From Desulfobulbaceae bacterium (GTDB taxonomy: Bacteria > Desulfobacterota > Desulfobulbia > Desulfobulbales > Desulfocapsaceae), in NCBI GenBank assembly GCA_024227155.1, contig JAAELB010001045.1:41846-105845 (forward strand): a DNA stretch of 64,000 nt, read 5' to 3'. Below, in pieces: positions 18,320-27,655 of the stretch. Every line of letters starts with the position of its first letter. The stretch's first letter is position 1. The notes beneath the pieces are model-generated. The model searched no databases. It was not told where the DNA came from and saw nothing but the letters and a program-made list of their open reading frames with translations. A program made the position numbers and the translations under genes.

Positions 18320-19605
18320 TGGATAACAGTTACCTGCTCATCTTTTCCCTCCTGCTTGGCTGCCTGGCATCAACTGTCCCGGTTTTTATGGCCCTGTTCT
18401 TTGCAGGAACCGTGGGCCTGGTTTTTGTGGTAGGCATTGATCCACAGATCGTCATAGAGGTTCTTTATCGCAGTATGGATAAGTTTGCCCTGGTGGTGGT
18501 GTTATTTTTTGTTTTATGCGGCAATATCATGACCACCGGCTCCATCGTAGCAAAATTAATCAAAACCGCAAATGTTCTGGTGGGCTTTCTTCCCGGTGGC
18601 CTGGCCATGGCGGGAGTGCTTGCCTGCGGTTTTTTTGGCGCAATTTCTGGATCCACAGTAGCAACAGTTGTCGCCATAGGCGGGTTTATGATCCCAGCGT
18701 TGATAGAGAATAATTACGATGAAAAGTTCTCCGTTGGAATCATGACCACGGCCCCCATACTTGGGGTTATCATCCCACCCTCAATCGCCATGATACTCTA
18801 CGCAATGGTTAGCAACGATCAGATTGAGGCTCTTTTTCTCACCGGTTTTATTCCAGGCCTGCTAATCATGCTTGCCATGAGTGGTTATGCGTACTTTGTC
18901 TGTAAGAAAAGGGGAATGAAACAACTGCCACGCCCCTCTCTGGCTGAAGTCTTTGCTGTTTTAAGAGAAAGTGTCTGGGCACTTATGCTGCCAATACTCA
19001 TCTTTGGGGGAATCTACTCCGGTTTATTTACAGCCAACGAGGCTGCTGTTGTTGCCTGTTTTTACGCATTCTTTGTCGAGATCGTTCTCCATCGAGACAT
19101 GAAGCTCAAGGATGTCAAAAAGGTCATTGTTGCTTCAGCAATCACCTCCTCAACCCTTCTCATCATTGTCGCCGGCGCTTCAGTATTCGGTGAATTCCTC
19201 ACTTTTGAACAGATTCCGGGAAAAATCGCCTCGGTGGTTGTTGACAACATCGCCTCTCCATGGGTCTTCCTGCTCTCTGTAAACATTCTGTTACTGTTTA
19301 TAGGGATGTTCATGGATATAATCTCAGCAACCCTTATTTTGACCCCCATTTTTTTGCCCTTGCTGGGGAAATTTGGTATCGACACCATGCATTTTGGACT
19401 CATTATGACCATTAATCTTGGCATTGGCTACTGTACCCCCCCGCTGGGAGTCAGTCTTTACATTTCCAGTGCAACAGTCGACCGTGATATAATCTATATC
19501 ACGAAAGCTGTGCTGCCATTCCTGGTAATCCAAATTTTAATACTCTTTGTTCTGACCTTCTTCCCGGATGTTGTTTTACTCCTTCCACGACTCGTCTATG
19601 GCTGA
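18319..19605 (+). CDS. dctM: TRAP transporter large permease subunit
   Basis: A 428-residue protein with about 12 hydrophobic helices, including the family's repeated re-entrant pieces: GFFGAISGSTVATVVAIGGF and GVIIPPSIAMILYAM, then FIGMFMDIISATLILTPIFLP and GIGYCTPPLGVSLYISSA. It is the ion-coupled channel-forming subunit of the TRAP system. The start codon shares bases with the dctQ stop, and AGGGGAAAAC precedes it. The universal stress protein gene follows 117 bases later, a common companion of TRAP operons. Confidence 0.93.
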   Translation: MDNSYLLIFSLLLGCLASTVPVFMALFFAGTVGLVFVVGIDPQIVIEVLYRSMDKFALVVVLFFVLCGNIMTTGSIVAKLIKTANVLVGFLPGGLAMAGVLACGFFGAISGSTVATVVAIGGFMIPALIENNYDEKFSVGIMTTAPILGVIIPPSIAMILYAMVSNDQIEALFLTGFIPGLLIMLAMSGYAYFVCKKRGMKQLPRPSLAEVFAVLRESVWALMLPILIFGGIYSGLFTANEAAVVACFYAFFVEIVLHRDMKLKDVKKVIVASAITSSTLLIIVAGASVFGEFLTFEQIPGKIASVVVDNIASPWVFLLSVNILLLFIGMFMDIISATLILTPIFLPLLGKFGIDTMHFGLIMTINLGIGYCTPPLGVSLYISSATVDRDIIYITKAVLPFLVIQILILFVLTFFPDVVLLLPRLVYG

Positions 19606-19722
19606 TATACTTGATGTACCTTAGAGATACTATTCTTCTCCAATAATAGAATCTACAGGGTACGTATCCACGCTTTTGCAAGATGCAAAAGAGTAGGCCC
19701 TTATTCATGAGTGGAGGTGACA

Positions 19723-20151
19723 ATGATACCTAAAATTTTAGTACCATTTGATGACTCACCCACGGCGCAAAGAACCCTTGATACCATAATTGAATTGAGA
19801 GAGCGTTTTTCCAAAAACCTTACTCTTCTCTATGTGATCAACAGCAACCACCCCGCGTACAGTTTAATACCGCTGGTTCAAATGGAAACGGTAAAAGATA
19901 ATGCCACAAAAGCTGGTCATCTGCTTCTGCAACGTGCTGAGAACAAGCTACAGGCAGCTGGTTTTGAGACAGAAGTTTTTTTAGAGTTTGGCGAACCACG
20001 CAACACAATCAGCCATATTGCAAATGAACAGGATTTTCAGTTAGTCGTGATAGGCAGACACGAAGGCGGGGGGGAAATACGTGACGTCCTCTTTGGCTCG
20101 GTTGCAAACCACGTACTACACAATGTGAAGTGCCCAGTCCTGCTATTTTAA
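19723..20151 (+). CDS. Universal stress protein (UspA-like)
   Basis: A 142-residue cytosolic protein of the UspA fold: MIPKILVPFDDSPTAQRTLD at the start and VVIGRHEGGGEIRDVLFGSV near the end, the latter resembling the ATP-binding GxxG...GS loop (normally G-2X-G-9X-G-S/T). I chose the ATG at 19723 because GGAGGTGA lies just upstream; the open frame extends to a GTG at 19711. Usp genes beside TRAP systems (as in TeaD) are known to bind ATP and modulate transport, so this one may regulate the upstream transporter (inference). Confidence 0.88.
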   Translation: MIPKILVPFDDSPTAQRTLDTIIELRERFSKNLTLLYVINSNHPAYSLIPLVQMETVKDNATKAGHLLLQRAENKLQAAGFETEVFLEFGEPRNTISHIANEQDFQLVVIGRHEGGGEIRDVLFGSVANHVLHNVKCPVLLF

Positions 20152-20160
20152 ACCACTCCG

Positions 20161-20202
20161 AGCCCGAATTTCTCATGAACTTTTTGGTGAGAAATCCGGG
20201 CT
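20161..20202 (+). terminator. Terminator-like hairpin after the TRAP/Usp genes
   Basis: AGCCCGAATTTCTCA pairs with TGAGAAATCCGGGCT with one mismatch over a 12-base loop. It lies 10 bases after the usp stop and before a convergent gene. Confidence 0.6.
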
Positions 20203-20278
20203 AAAGATTGAATTGCCCGAATTCATAGAACAGAGGAATACAAAAAACTTCAGTGTATTGAGGATGGTGATTTAAGCA

Positions 20279-20641
20279 TCATGCATCACGGTTAACACTC
20301 TCAGGAGTAAATGCAGGTAAGCAGATTGCAATATACTCAGCACCATCCTCTCCTGGACTACTATATCGAACCCACTCTCCTTTTCTGACAATAATAGCTT
20401 GTCCACTATGTACTTCCTGAACCCCTGAACTGGTTTCCACATGCAGCATACCTTTTAGGACAACCGTATACTCATCAAACTCAGGGGTCTGCCCCGGTTC
20501 AATCCAGCCGGAAGGGCTTTTCATGCGCGCAACGCTGATCTCTGGACTTTCCGAATTGACACACCCGATAAATTCTTCTATGCGTTTCGGTTTGTTGCCC
20601 TCCGCTTCAATGACGGTCGGCTGCTCAATCAGTTTTGCCAT
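20279..20641 (-). CDS. Cupin-domain protein
   Basis: A 120-residue single-cupin protein. The first cupin motif is weak (TPEFDEYTVVLKGMLHVET, with an acidic pair where histidines often sit) and the second is SGQAIIVRKGEWVRYSSPG. Because the histidine ligands are partly missing, metal binding is uncertain; such small cupins often bind small ligands or sugars or act as isomerases. The ATG has GGAAG upstream. It lies alone between the TRAP genes and the ior cluster on the minus strand. Confidence 0.75.
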   Translation of the reverse strand: MAKLIEQPTVIEAEGNKPKRIEEFIGCVNSESPEISVARMKSPSGWIEPGQTPEFDEYTVVLKGMLHVETSSGVQEVHSGQAIIVRKGEWVRYSSPGEDGAEYIAICLPAFTPESVNRDA

Positions 20642-20767
20642 TTTGCTTCCATAATTTATTGAAAAAGTAAGGAAGTAACTCTCCTTATCTCAAGGACCAT
20701 TACTTCCCTTACCCCCTACTGCCAGATGTTTCCGGCATATTTTCTTTACCGGACTGAGAACACCACA

Positions 20768-21199
20768 CTACAGAGCGCAGATCTCTTCTCTGGAGAGAAT
20801 GGTAAACTGGCCATCCTGTAGGGTTTTTATAGCTTCATCCATTTTTTCGAAGCGGAAAATAAGTACAGCATTCTTTCCTGTTCGGTTAACAAATGCGTAC
20901 ATATACTCAACGTTTATCCCTGCTTCATGGAGACATTGAAGAACCTTCGCCAGCCCTCCGGTCTTATCCTCGACCTCCACCGCGATCACATTAGTTTTAC
21001 CCACAGTAAAACCATTATCCTTTAGCACTTCTTTGGCCTTTTCCACCTTATCAACAATAAGCCTCAAAATACCAAAGTCGGCAGTATCAGCAACAGAGAG
21101 TGCGCGAATATTGACATCATTCTCGGCGAGAACTGTTGTTATTTCTGCGAGTCTTCCCGACTTATTTTCTAAAAATACAGCAATCTGCTCTACCAGCAT
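20768..21199 (-). CDS. Tandem ACT-domain protein
   Basis: A 143-residue protein made of two ACT domains: residues 1-65 ([40 protein letters not shown]) and 70-140 ([20 protein letters not shown]). ACT domains bind amino acids allosterically. This exact form sits downstream of iorAB and a phenylacetate-CoA ligase in many anaerobes, here only 14 bases after the ligase, so it probably senses an aromatic amino acid or its product and regulates the pathway or its enzymes (inference). Confidence 0.88.
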   Translation of the reverse strand: MLVEQIAVFLENKSGRLAEITTVLAENDVNIRALSVADTADFGILRLIVDKVEKAKEVLKDNGFTVGKTNVIAVEVEDKTGGLAKVLQCLHEAGINVEYMYAFVNRTGKNAVLIFRFEKMDEAIKTLQDGQFTILSREEICAL

Positions 21200-21213
21200 G
21201 GTTCCCCCTTTCT

Positions 21214-22524
21214 TCAGATTTTACGGTTGTCAATTACCCGTTGCGCCTTGCCTTCACTACGCTGGATAGTCTTTGGTTCTACAAGTTTCACCTTACAGGT
21301 GACACCAAGTAAATCTTTAATTTCTTTCTGAATATGCCTTGCGAGGTTTTCGAGCTTACGAATCTCATCTGAAAAGACACCTTCACTCACCTCAACCTGG
21401 ACCTGCATGGTATCGAGGTTTCCATCTCGTTCGACAACGATCTGGTAATGGGGCTCAACTCCTTCAACACCCATCAAGACATGTTCAACCTGGGATGGAA
21501 AAACGTTGACACCCCTGATAATGAGCATATCATCAGTCCGTCCGGTGACCTTCTCCATCCTCACCATGGTGCGCCCACAGGCACAGGTTTCATAATAGAG
21601 ACGAGAAATATCCTTTGTCCTGTATCTGATTATAGGAAACGCCTCCTTGGTAAGCGTAGTAAAAACAAGCTCACCCTTTTCACCCGGTGGCAACACCTCC
21701 CCTGTCTCTGGATCAATAATCTCAGGTAAAAAATGATCTTCACAGATATGCATTCCACGATCCGTGTGCAGACATTCCTGGGCAACACCTGGGCCCATAA
21801 CCTCTGAAAGTCCGTAAATGTCGGTGGCTTTGAGGTTTAGCTTTCGCTCCACCTCTTCCCGCATGTTTTCGCTCCACGGCTCCGCTCCAAAGATACCAAC
21901 ACGAAGGGATAGAGACTTTGGATCAACATCCATCGCATCCATCGCATCGGCTAGATTAAGTGCATAGGACGGTGTTGAGAGAAGAACGGTGGAACCAAAA
22001 TCCTTCATAATATTAATCTGACGCTTGGAATTTCCGCCAGAAACCGGAATTACCGTCGCACCGAGACACTCAATTCCGTAATGTGCACCAAGCCCTCCGG
22101 TAAAAAGGCCATATCCATAGGCATTATGAATCATATCATCTTTTGAGGCACCAGCGCAACAGAGCGCTCTAGCCATTATCCCAGACCAGGTCTCAATGTC
22201 TTTTTTTGTATAGCCAACCACGGTGGGCTTACCGGTGGTACCTGAAGATGCATGGACCCGCACAACCTGATCAAGTGGCACGGTAAACAGGCCGAAGGGA
22301 TAATTATCCCTTAAATCATTTTTTACCGTAAACGGCAATTTAGCAAGATCAGCAAGAGTTACTATATCTTCAGGCTTGACACCCGCCTCAACCATCTTCT
22401 GACGATATGGCTCTACGGTTTTGTATACCCGCGCGACAAGCTGCTTCAAACGCTTTAACTGGATAGATTCTAGACCTACCCTGGGTAAAGTTTCTATCTC
22501 TTCGTCCCAATAGCTCACTGACAT
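21214..22524 (-). CDS. paaK: Phenylacetate-CoA ligase
   Basis: An AMP-forming aryl-CoA ligase of 436 residues. It has the adenylate-forming core [20 protein letters not shown] (phosphate loop), [17 protein letters not shown], and the hinge region [15 protein letters not shown]. The enzyme converts an arylacetate with ATP and CoA to the CoA thioester. I chose the ATG at 22524 (MSVSYWDEE), 6 bases after GGGAGA; a longer start at 22536 is also open. It follows iorB by 15 bases, so it may work in reverse or forward with arylacetyl-CoA made from arylpyruvates. Confidence 0.93.
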   Translation of the reverse strand: MSVSYWDEEIETLPRVGLESIQLKRLKQLVARVYKTVEPYRQKMVEAGVKPEDIVTLADLAKLPFTVKNDLRDNYPFGLFTVPLDQVVRVHASSGTTGKPTVVGYTKKDIETWSGIMARALCCAGASKDDMIHNAYGYGLFTGGLGAHYGIECLGATVIPVSGGNSKRQINIMKDFGSTVLLSTPSYALNLADAMDAMDVDPKSLSLRVGIFGAEPWSENMREEVERKLNLKATDIYGLSEVMGPGVAQECLHTDRGMHICEDHFLPEIIDPETGEVLPPGEKGELVFTTLTKEAFPIIRYRTKDISRLYYETCACGRTMVRMEKVTGRTDDMLIIRGVNVFPSQVEHVLMGVEGVEPHYQIVVERDGNLDTMQVQVEVSEGVFSDEIRKLENLARHIQKEIKDLLGVTCKVKLVEPKTIQRSEGKAQRVIDNRKI

Positions 22525-22539
22525 CTCTTCTCCCATTGT

Positions 22540-23121
22540 TTATTCGCTGGCCTTTCTTCCGACTTCGAAAGCACGCAGATTCACGTCTCTGAATTTTTCA
22601 GGTACCCTGGTCCGTATTACATCCTCATATTTACCAGAATCAATTGGTAAAAAGGAGGAAAGTGCGCCCACCATTACAACATTTGCGGTACGAACCTCCC
22701 CGACATCACGGGCAAGATCAAAGGCATCAACCGGCACCACCACAATCTCCCGTTCTCTCAGATGATCCAAAACCTTTTCCGGGTACTCCGCCTTGCCGGT
22801 AGCAACAGATGGTGGTAGTATTTTTTGAGTATTAACAATGACCTTACTGCCTTTATGCAAATAAGGGAGATAGCGAACCGCTTCCATCATCTCAAACGCC
22901 ATCTGGATATCAGCACCACCCGGCTCTATAAGTGGAGAGTACACTTTTTTACCGTAACGCAACTGTGCTGTTACCGATCCACCCCGCTGAGCCATGCCGT
23001 GCACTTCACTCTTTTTGGCATCATATCCAGCAGCCAGCAGAGTGTACACAGTCACCTCACTTGCCAGGAGGATTCCCTGACCACCCACTCCTGAAAAGAG
23101 GATATTTCCTGTTTCTTCCAT
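22540..23121 (-). CDS. iorB: Indolepyruvate:ferredoxin oxidoreductase beta subunit
   Basis: A 193-residue subunit of the gamma-type ketoacid oxidoreductase fold: GVGGQGILLASEVTVYTLLA near residue 12, HGMAQRGGSVTAQLRYG near residue 42 and NVVMVGALSSFLPID near residue 149. With IorA it oxidatively decarboxylates arylpyruvates from aromatic amino acids to aryl-acetyl-CoA, reducing ferredoxin. Its start overlaps the stop of iorA by one base, so the subunits are translationally coupled. Confidence 0.95.
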   Translation of the reverse strand: MEETGNILFSGVGGQGILLASEVTVYTLLAAGYDAKKSEVHGMAQRGGSVTAQLRYGKKVYSPLIEPGGADIQMAFEMMEAVRYLPYLHKGSKVIVNTQKILPPSVATGKAEYPEKVLDHLREREIVVVPVDAFDLARDVGEVRTANVVMVGALSSFLPIDSGKYEDVIRTRVPEKFRDVNLRAFEVGRKASE

Positions 23122-24932
23122 TATTTCCCCTCCCCTCGGGTGATGGCATTAAATTTACAAAGCGATGCACATTGCCCGCAATCGTTACAAAGAATCTCAT
23201 CAATTCCAGAGATCCCTTTTTGTTTTTTCCTATAGCCTTTCTCTTCCGCCTCTCCTTCAGCAAAAGAAGTCCAGCTTAAGGCAGGACAGCCGAGGCGAAT
23301 ACATGACATACAACCAACACAATTTTCCTGGTTGGTGAAGTAGGAAACCGGTTTACGCTCCTTCATCTCAGGTAACAACACACAAGGCGCCTCTGAAATA
23401 ACCACAGACGGTTCCTGCAGCTCCACTGCCTCACGTAAAATCTTTCGGGTCTCTACGACATCATGGGGGTTCACTTTATACACATGCTTAACGCCTACAG
23501 CGCGACATAGTGCTTCAAGATCAAGCGTATTCGCAGCTTCACCTTTAATCGAATAGCCGCTCGCCGGGTTATGCTGCTGCCCGGTCATTGCCGTAATACG
23601 ATTATCAAGGATGATCAGAGTAGATGCTGATTCATTATAGACAGTATTAATAAGGCCAGTTATCCCGGAATGGATGAAGGTAGAATCCCCAATTACTGAA
23701 ACCACTTTATTATGTCCCCCCTCGCCCAGTGCTTTTTCCATACCGTGGGCCATGGGAATAGATGCCCCCATGCAAACACAGGCATCCATTGCGGAAAGAG
23801 GGGGTAAAAATCCGAGGGTGTAACAACCAATATCCCCCGAGACAAACACTTTCATCCTGGAAAGGTTGAAAAAGATCCCGCGATGTGGACAGCCAGCACA
23901 CATATTCGGTGGACGAGGTGGCAAATCTACAGGTTCAAAAAGTTCAGGTATGGATTCAGGGTCAATAGACTTTCGCACAATTGCGGTATTCAGCTCCCCC
24001 TGATTGGGAATAACATTTTTACCGTTACAGTCTATGCCCATAGCCTTGATATGGGTCTCAAGGAAGGGATCAAGCTCTTCAACTATGAAAAGCTCATCTA
24101 CCATTTCTGCAAATTGACGGATTTTCTTCTCTGGAAGCGGCCAACACATTCCAAGCTTGAGGACAGCAGCTTCTGGGAAGGCTTCTTTCACATACAGGTA
24201 CGACACCCCTGAGGTGATAAAACCCCGTTTGGTATCGCCATCTTCGATCCGGTTAAAAGCAGCTGTTTCCGCAAGGGCTTTGCATTTCTCCATGCGCTCC
24301 TCAACCACCTCCCGCCGTTTTCTAGCCATGGCGGGCAACATTACCAGCTTACTGGGAATCTTACTCAATTCACAAGCGCCCTGATCCACTCTTTTATCGC
24401 CCTTTTCAACCACACCTTTTACATGGGAGACGCGGGTGGTAATGCGCAGCATGATCGGGCTGTCCAGATTCTCGCTGAGATCAAAGGCAAGTTTTATCAT
24501 ATCTTTTGCTTCGCCAGGCTCTGATGGTTCAAGCATTGGCAATTTAGCCGCAAAAGCATAATTTCTGTTGTCCTGCTCATTTTGCGAAGAATGCATCTCA
24601 GGATCATCGGCACTTACAACCACCAAACCACCACAGACTCCAGTGTATGAAGCGGTAAAAAGCGGATCTGCTGCAACATTTACGCCCACATGTTTCATCG
24701 TGGCCAGTGCACGCCCACCCGCAAAAGAAGAGCCTATAGCAACCTCAAGGCCAACCTTTTCGTTGGGGGCCCACTCTGTATAAACCTCATCATAACGAGA
24801 GAGATTCTCCATTATCTCTGTAGACGGTGTTCCGGGATATCCGGACGCAACCTTTACACCAGCCTCTGAAGCACCTAAAGCGATGGCCTCATTACCGGAC
24901 ATCCAAAGTGCATTTTCATTGTTTTTAGCCAC
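23121..24932 (-). CDS. iorA: Indolepyruvate:ferredoxin oxidoreductase alpha subunit
   Basis: A 603-residue catalytic subunit: pyrimidine domain at the N-terminus (SGYPGTPSTEIMENLSRYD), TPP-binding stretch SVIGDSTFIHSGITGLINTV near residues 410-430, and two C-terminal [4Fe-4S] sites, CVGCMSCIRLGCPAL and CNDCGQCASLCKFNAI. It acts in the cytosol with IorB. The start is a GTG with AGGAGAAATT before it. It heads an iorA-iorB-paaK-ACT operon that lets the cell ferment or respire aromatic amino acids. The leader upstream is long (about 690 bases to the next gene). Confidence 0.95.
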   Translation of the reverse strand: MAKNNENALWMSGNEAIALGASEAGVKVASGYPGTPSTEIMENLSRYDEVYTEWAPNEKVGLEVAIGSSFAGGRALATMKHVGVNVAADPLFTASYTGVCGGLVVVSADDPEMHSSQNEQDNRNYAFAAKLPMLEPSEPGEAKDMIKLAFDLSENLDSPIMLRITTRVSHVKGVVEKGDKRVDQGACELSKIPSKLVMLPAMARKRREVVEERMEKCKALAETAAFNRIEDGDTKRGFITSGVSYLYVKEAFPEAAVLKLGMCWPLPEKKIRQFAEMVDELFIVEELDPFLETHIKAMGIDCNGKNVIPNQGELNTAIVRKSIDPESIPELFEPVDLPPRPPNMCAGCPHRGIFFNLSRMKVFVSGDIGCYTLGFLPPLSAMDACVCMGASIPMAHGMEKALGEGGHNKVVSVIGDSTFIHSGITGLINTVYNESASTLIILDNRITAMTGQQHNPASGYSIKGEAANTLDLEALCRAVGVKHVYKVNPHDVVETRKILREAVELQEPSVVISEAPCVLLPEMKERKPVSYFTNQENCVGCMSCIRLGCPALSWTSFAEGEAEEKGYRKKQKGISGIDEILCNDCGQCASLCKFNAITRGEGK

Positions 24933-25404
24933 AATTTCTCCTGAAAAAATAGGAATTGTATGTTGGGGATTTACCAGGGAAGTACCTTTGTGCCAAATTC
25001 TTGCATACGCAAATTACAGAAAAAATGATTTATCAGTGCAAAACAAGACGTTGCATTCATCGTCATCATTCTAGAAACTCATCATTTCATGACTACTATT
25101 TTTCTGTTATTTGCTTCCCTTCGGGATTGACAATTCCACCGAATCTGCTTTGTTACCGAAGCTTTGAAGTATATTTATACGTCTTCAGCTTCGCTGCCTC
25201 ACATCTCCGGCGGACTAGTCAATTGCAAAATTTAGGTTGTAATTTATTTTTGATTACAAAGTACAATTTTCCAAAATAACAACGCAAACTACTCTGAAAG
25301 CGGGCCAGCAGGCAAGTATTTTTTCATACCAAAAAAATGGTCAATAACTGTCATCAAAGACCAGCAAGAGGATTCTTAATTTTTTTTGCGGAAAATTCTT
25401 TACT
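24933..25404. other. Long intergenic region, iorA / CBS gene
   Basis: About 470 AT-rich bases between divergent genes. No open frame with support and no known riboswitch fold is recognised. It should contain the iorA promoter. The plus-strand promoter of the CBS gene begins just to the right. Confidence 0.4.
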
Positions 25405-25432
25405 TTGACAACTGTAAAACCCACAGTATATT
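25405..25432 (+). promoter_or_regulatory. Sigma-70-like promoter of the CBS-ACT gene
   Basis: TTGACA (25405-25410) and TATATT (25427-25432) are separated by 16 bases; TATTAT at 25429 gives an alternative spacing of 18. The transcript would read through TTAG repeat copy B before reaching the coding region. Confidence 0.55.
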
Positions 25433-25453
25433 ATGAATTTTGGCACTTACGTT

Positions 25454-25610
25454 TTAGTGCCTTACTCCAGAATAACTGCAATAAAAAACAAGTAATCTGG
25501 AGACTTTATTGAAATTAAGTACTTAGAATAACCGGCAGATAGTGAACGTAGTGAGACCTTCGAGGCACTTATCCAGCGATTCTAAAACAGTTTCCAACTA
25601 GTCGGGTTAG
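25454..25610 (+). repeat. TTAG repeat family, copy B (long form)
   Basis: Starts TTAGTGCCTTACTCCAG, contains the perfect stem CTCCAGA...TCTGGAG, the linker AATTAAGTACTTAGAATAAC, an extra block AGTGAACGTAGTGAGACC shared only with copy F, then AGGCACTTATCC and GGGTTAG. It forms most of the 5' leader of the CBS-ACT gene. Confidence 0.85.
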
Positions 25611-25675
25611 ATTTTTTTGTTCCCATGGCGACAAAAAATTCGCCTACTACAGATCCTTTTTCGGAGGAAGATCAT

Positions 25676-26350
25676 ATGTATATCGGCAGAATCATGCATA
25701 CCGACCTCATTACCGTATCCCCTGATACAAACCTGGTTGATGCGAAACAACTCATTGAAGAAAAACAGATAAATCATCTCCTGGTTGTAGACGATAAGAA
25801 AAAACTTGTTGGCCTTGTTTCAGACAGAGACCTTAAACAATACTGGGCATCTCCTGCTACATCTTTATCAACCCATGAGCTCAACTACCTGCTACAGAAA
25901 GTTGTGGTCTCCATGATCATGGCCAAAACAGTAGTTACAGTCCCAACCAGTACAACCGTAGAACGGGCCGCTCTTGTGTTGCAGCAACATAACATCAGCA
26001 GTCTTCCCGTTATGGAAAACGATCAACTAGCGGGCATCATCACCGCTACAGACGTCATAGACGTCTTGCTTCAAGCAATTGGCATCAGCGACTATTCGGT
26101 GCGGCTTGGAGTCTTTGTGAAAGACAGCATTGGTAAGCTGGCAGAAGTTTCTGAGACACTGCGGGACTCAGGGATCAATATCCTCAGCCTTATCTGCTGG
26201 CCGGAAAAAGATTATGACGACGTAACCCAATTGGTGATCAGGATTGCTTCCACCGATGAGGAAAAGGCTATAATAGCATTGAAAGACCAGGGGTTTAAGG
26301 TAATAAACAAATACGAAAAAGATATCAGTTCATATCTTCCCACTGCATAA
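25676..26350 (+). CDS. CBS-pair and ACT-domain protein
   Basis: A 224-residue cytosolic protein with two CBS domains (about residues 5-60, MHTDLITVSPDTNLVDAKQL, and 80-140, VVTVPTSTTVERAALVLQQH) followed by an ACT domain (about 150-215, RLGVFVKDSIGKLAEVSETL). CBS pairs bind adenosine nucleotides and ACT domains bind amino acids, so it probably senses energy and amino-acid state; AcuB is a similar architecture. I chose the ATG at 25676 because GGAGGAAG is 5 bases upstream; the open frame begins at an ATG at 25625. Its leader contains the TTAG repeat copy B. Confidence 0.85.
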   Translation: MYIGRIMHTDLITVSPDTNLVDAKQLIEEKQINHLLVVDDKKKLVGLVSDRDLKQYWASPATSLSTHELNYLLQKVVVSMIMAKTVVTVPTSTTVERAALVLQQHNISSLPVMENDQLAGIITATDVIDVLLQAIGISDYSVRLGVFVKDSIGKLAEVSETLRDSGINILSLICWPEKDYDDVTQLVIRIASTDEEKAIIALKDQGFKVINKYEKDISSYLPTA

Positions 26351-26358
26351 AAACAAAA

Positions 26359-26392
26359 CATCGCGCCAGCCTTAACTGAGGCTGGCGCGATG
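26359..26392. terminator. Bidirectional terminator
   Basis: CATCGCGCCAGCC and GGCTGGCGCGATG form a perfect 13-bp stem with an 8-base loop between two convergent genes. The A-run on the left gives a T-tract for minus-strand transcription. Confidence 0.85.
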
Positions 26393-26423
26393 CAGGTGGT
26401 TGAGCTCTCAAAAGATGAGCCTG

Positions 26424-27428
26424 TTAATTCCCCCTGCTACCAAAAACAAGTTTACCCCCAAGATGACCGGCAATGCCGGCTGCAGCAAGTGCTGCTCCAG
26501 TAATGCCCAGATAAATTAACTGGTTTGGAGAACCAGCTGCCAACACCTGGGGATCCAGCAATCGCCAGAAGACAAGCACACTGACAGCTGCCAACACAAT
26601 AATGCTACAGATTATTTTGGTTATAAAAATAGCAGTCTTGATTCCTTTATACCTTTTCTGCCATTCACAGTAGCCGGTGAAAATAACCACGGGCAACATC
26701 ACCAGAACAAAAATGAAATTTACATACGCTGCATTTTCCAAGAGTTCCATCTTGAAATAAACAGCCAGAGCAAGAAAGACTACGGCGGCGGGTAAGATCC
26801 CATTGGGAAAATGTACAGTGATCGGATGCAGGTGAAGCTTTAAGACAAGATTGCCGATTTTATCGAAAAATGACAATGGAGTCTCTGGCACAACTTTTTC
26901 TGCGGTGATCGCAAGATCTTCAATCTCCTCTACTGCCGGCTCCCCAAGCTCATTTCCATCCCCGTCAATCTCCACAAACATCATCGATGGAGCTGCGCAG
27001 ACTGGACATTTCTCTGGGGGTTCATTCCCTTCATGAATGTGACCACAAACAGAACAACGCCAACGCCTTGCCGAATCAACGGCCTCCTGCTCTTTTGCTT
27101 CTTCAACCTCTTCAAACTGCTCAGCTGTTGCTTCACAAACAGGGCATTTTTCCGGGGGAGCCACCCCTTTATGCAGATAACCGGAAATACTACAGCGCCA
27201 GGTTTTAATCTCTTTATTACCAGCAACCTCAGCAGAGCCTTCGCTGTCATACGCCCCATCAGTCTCTAGCCCATCCTCAGCTTCGGAAAGTCCTGCAACC
27301 TCTCCCTGTTGTTCTTCCAGCTTTTTCTCCACAAACATCTTTTGCGGAGCCTCACATACGGGACATTTTTCGGGGGCCTCACCTTCTTTATGAATATAGC
27401 CGCAAACTCCACACTCCCACTCACTCAT
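26424..27428 (-). CDS. Triple rubredoxin-like protein with DUF2231 membrane domain
   Basis: A 334-residue fusion. Three rubredoxin-like zinc/iron knuckles lie at about residues 3-30 (CGVCGYIH...CPVCEAP), 76-103 (CSISGYLH...CPVCEAT) and 122-150 (CSVCGHIH...CPVCAAP), separated by acidic linkers. The second knuckle has Ser in place of the second Cys (CxxS), so it should not bind iron normally. The C-terminal part (about 200-330) has four hydrophobic helices of DUF2231 type with HPITVHFPNG. It is probably an inner-membrane electron-transfer protein with cytosolic rubredoxin heads (inference). The start has GGAAGATCAT upstream. Confidence 0.85.
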   Translation of the reverse strand: MSEWECGVCGYIHKEGEAPEKCPVCEAPQKMFVEKKLEEQQGEVAGLSEAEDGLETDGAYDSEGSAEVAGNKEIKTWRCSISGYLHKGVAPPEKCPVCEATAEQFEEVEEAKEQEAVDSARRWRCSVCGHIHEGNEPPEKCPVCAAPSMMFVEIDGDGNELGEPAVEEIEDLAITAEKVVPETPLSFFDKIGNLVLKLHLHPITVHFPNGILPAAVVFLALAVYFKMELLENAAYVNFIFVLVMLPVVIFTGYCEWQKRYKGIKTAIFITKIICSIIVLAAVSVLVFWRLLDPQVLAAGSPNQLIYLGITGAALAAAGIAGHLGGKLVFGSRGN

Positions 27429-27503
27429 ATGATCTTCCTCTATAGGTTCAATTAGCAGTACCTTTCAAAAGGCATCAGAAAAAACAACAAATAATATCCA
27501 TTC

Positions 27504-27655
27504 GTAAGCGTTCACCGACCCCTTCGAAAGATTGCACAACATTGGTCCATAACCGTTCGTCCAGTGCTCCAGATTCGTTCAAACTGGTCTCCGGACTATG
27601 TTGGCTATGCCAGGATGCCTGGTCGGACAAAAATGGGGTGCTGGTGAACGGTTAC
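27504..27655. mobile_element. IS66-type MITE with 8-bp target duplication
   Basis: A 152-bp element with ends GTAAGCGTTCACC and GGTGAACGGTTAC (13-bp inverted repeats, one mismatch). It is flanked by perfect copies of ATCCATTC (27496-27503 and 27656-27663). GTAA ends with an 8-bp duplication are the signature of the IS66 family. It has no coding content; it must be mobilised in trans. A second copy starts at 63870. Confidence 0.85.

Noticed and set aside
25454-25610. Riboswitch in the leader of the CBS-ACT gene
   Set aside because: The structured leader is a member of the dispersed repeat family, so its structure is explained by the repeat.
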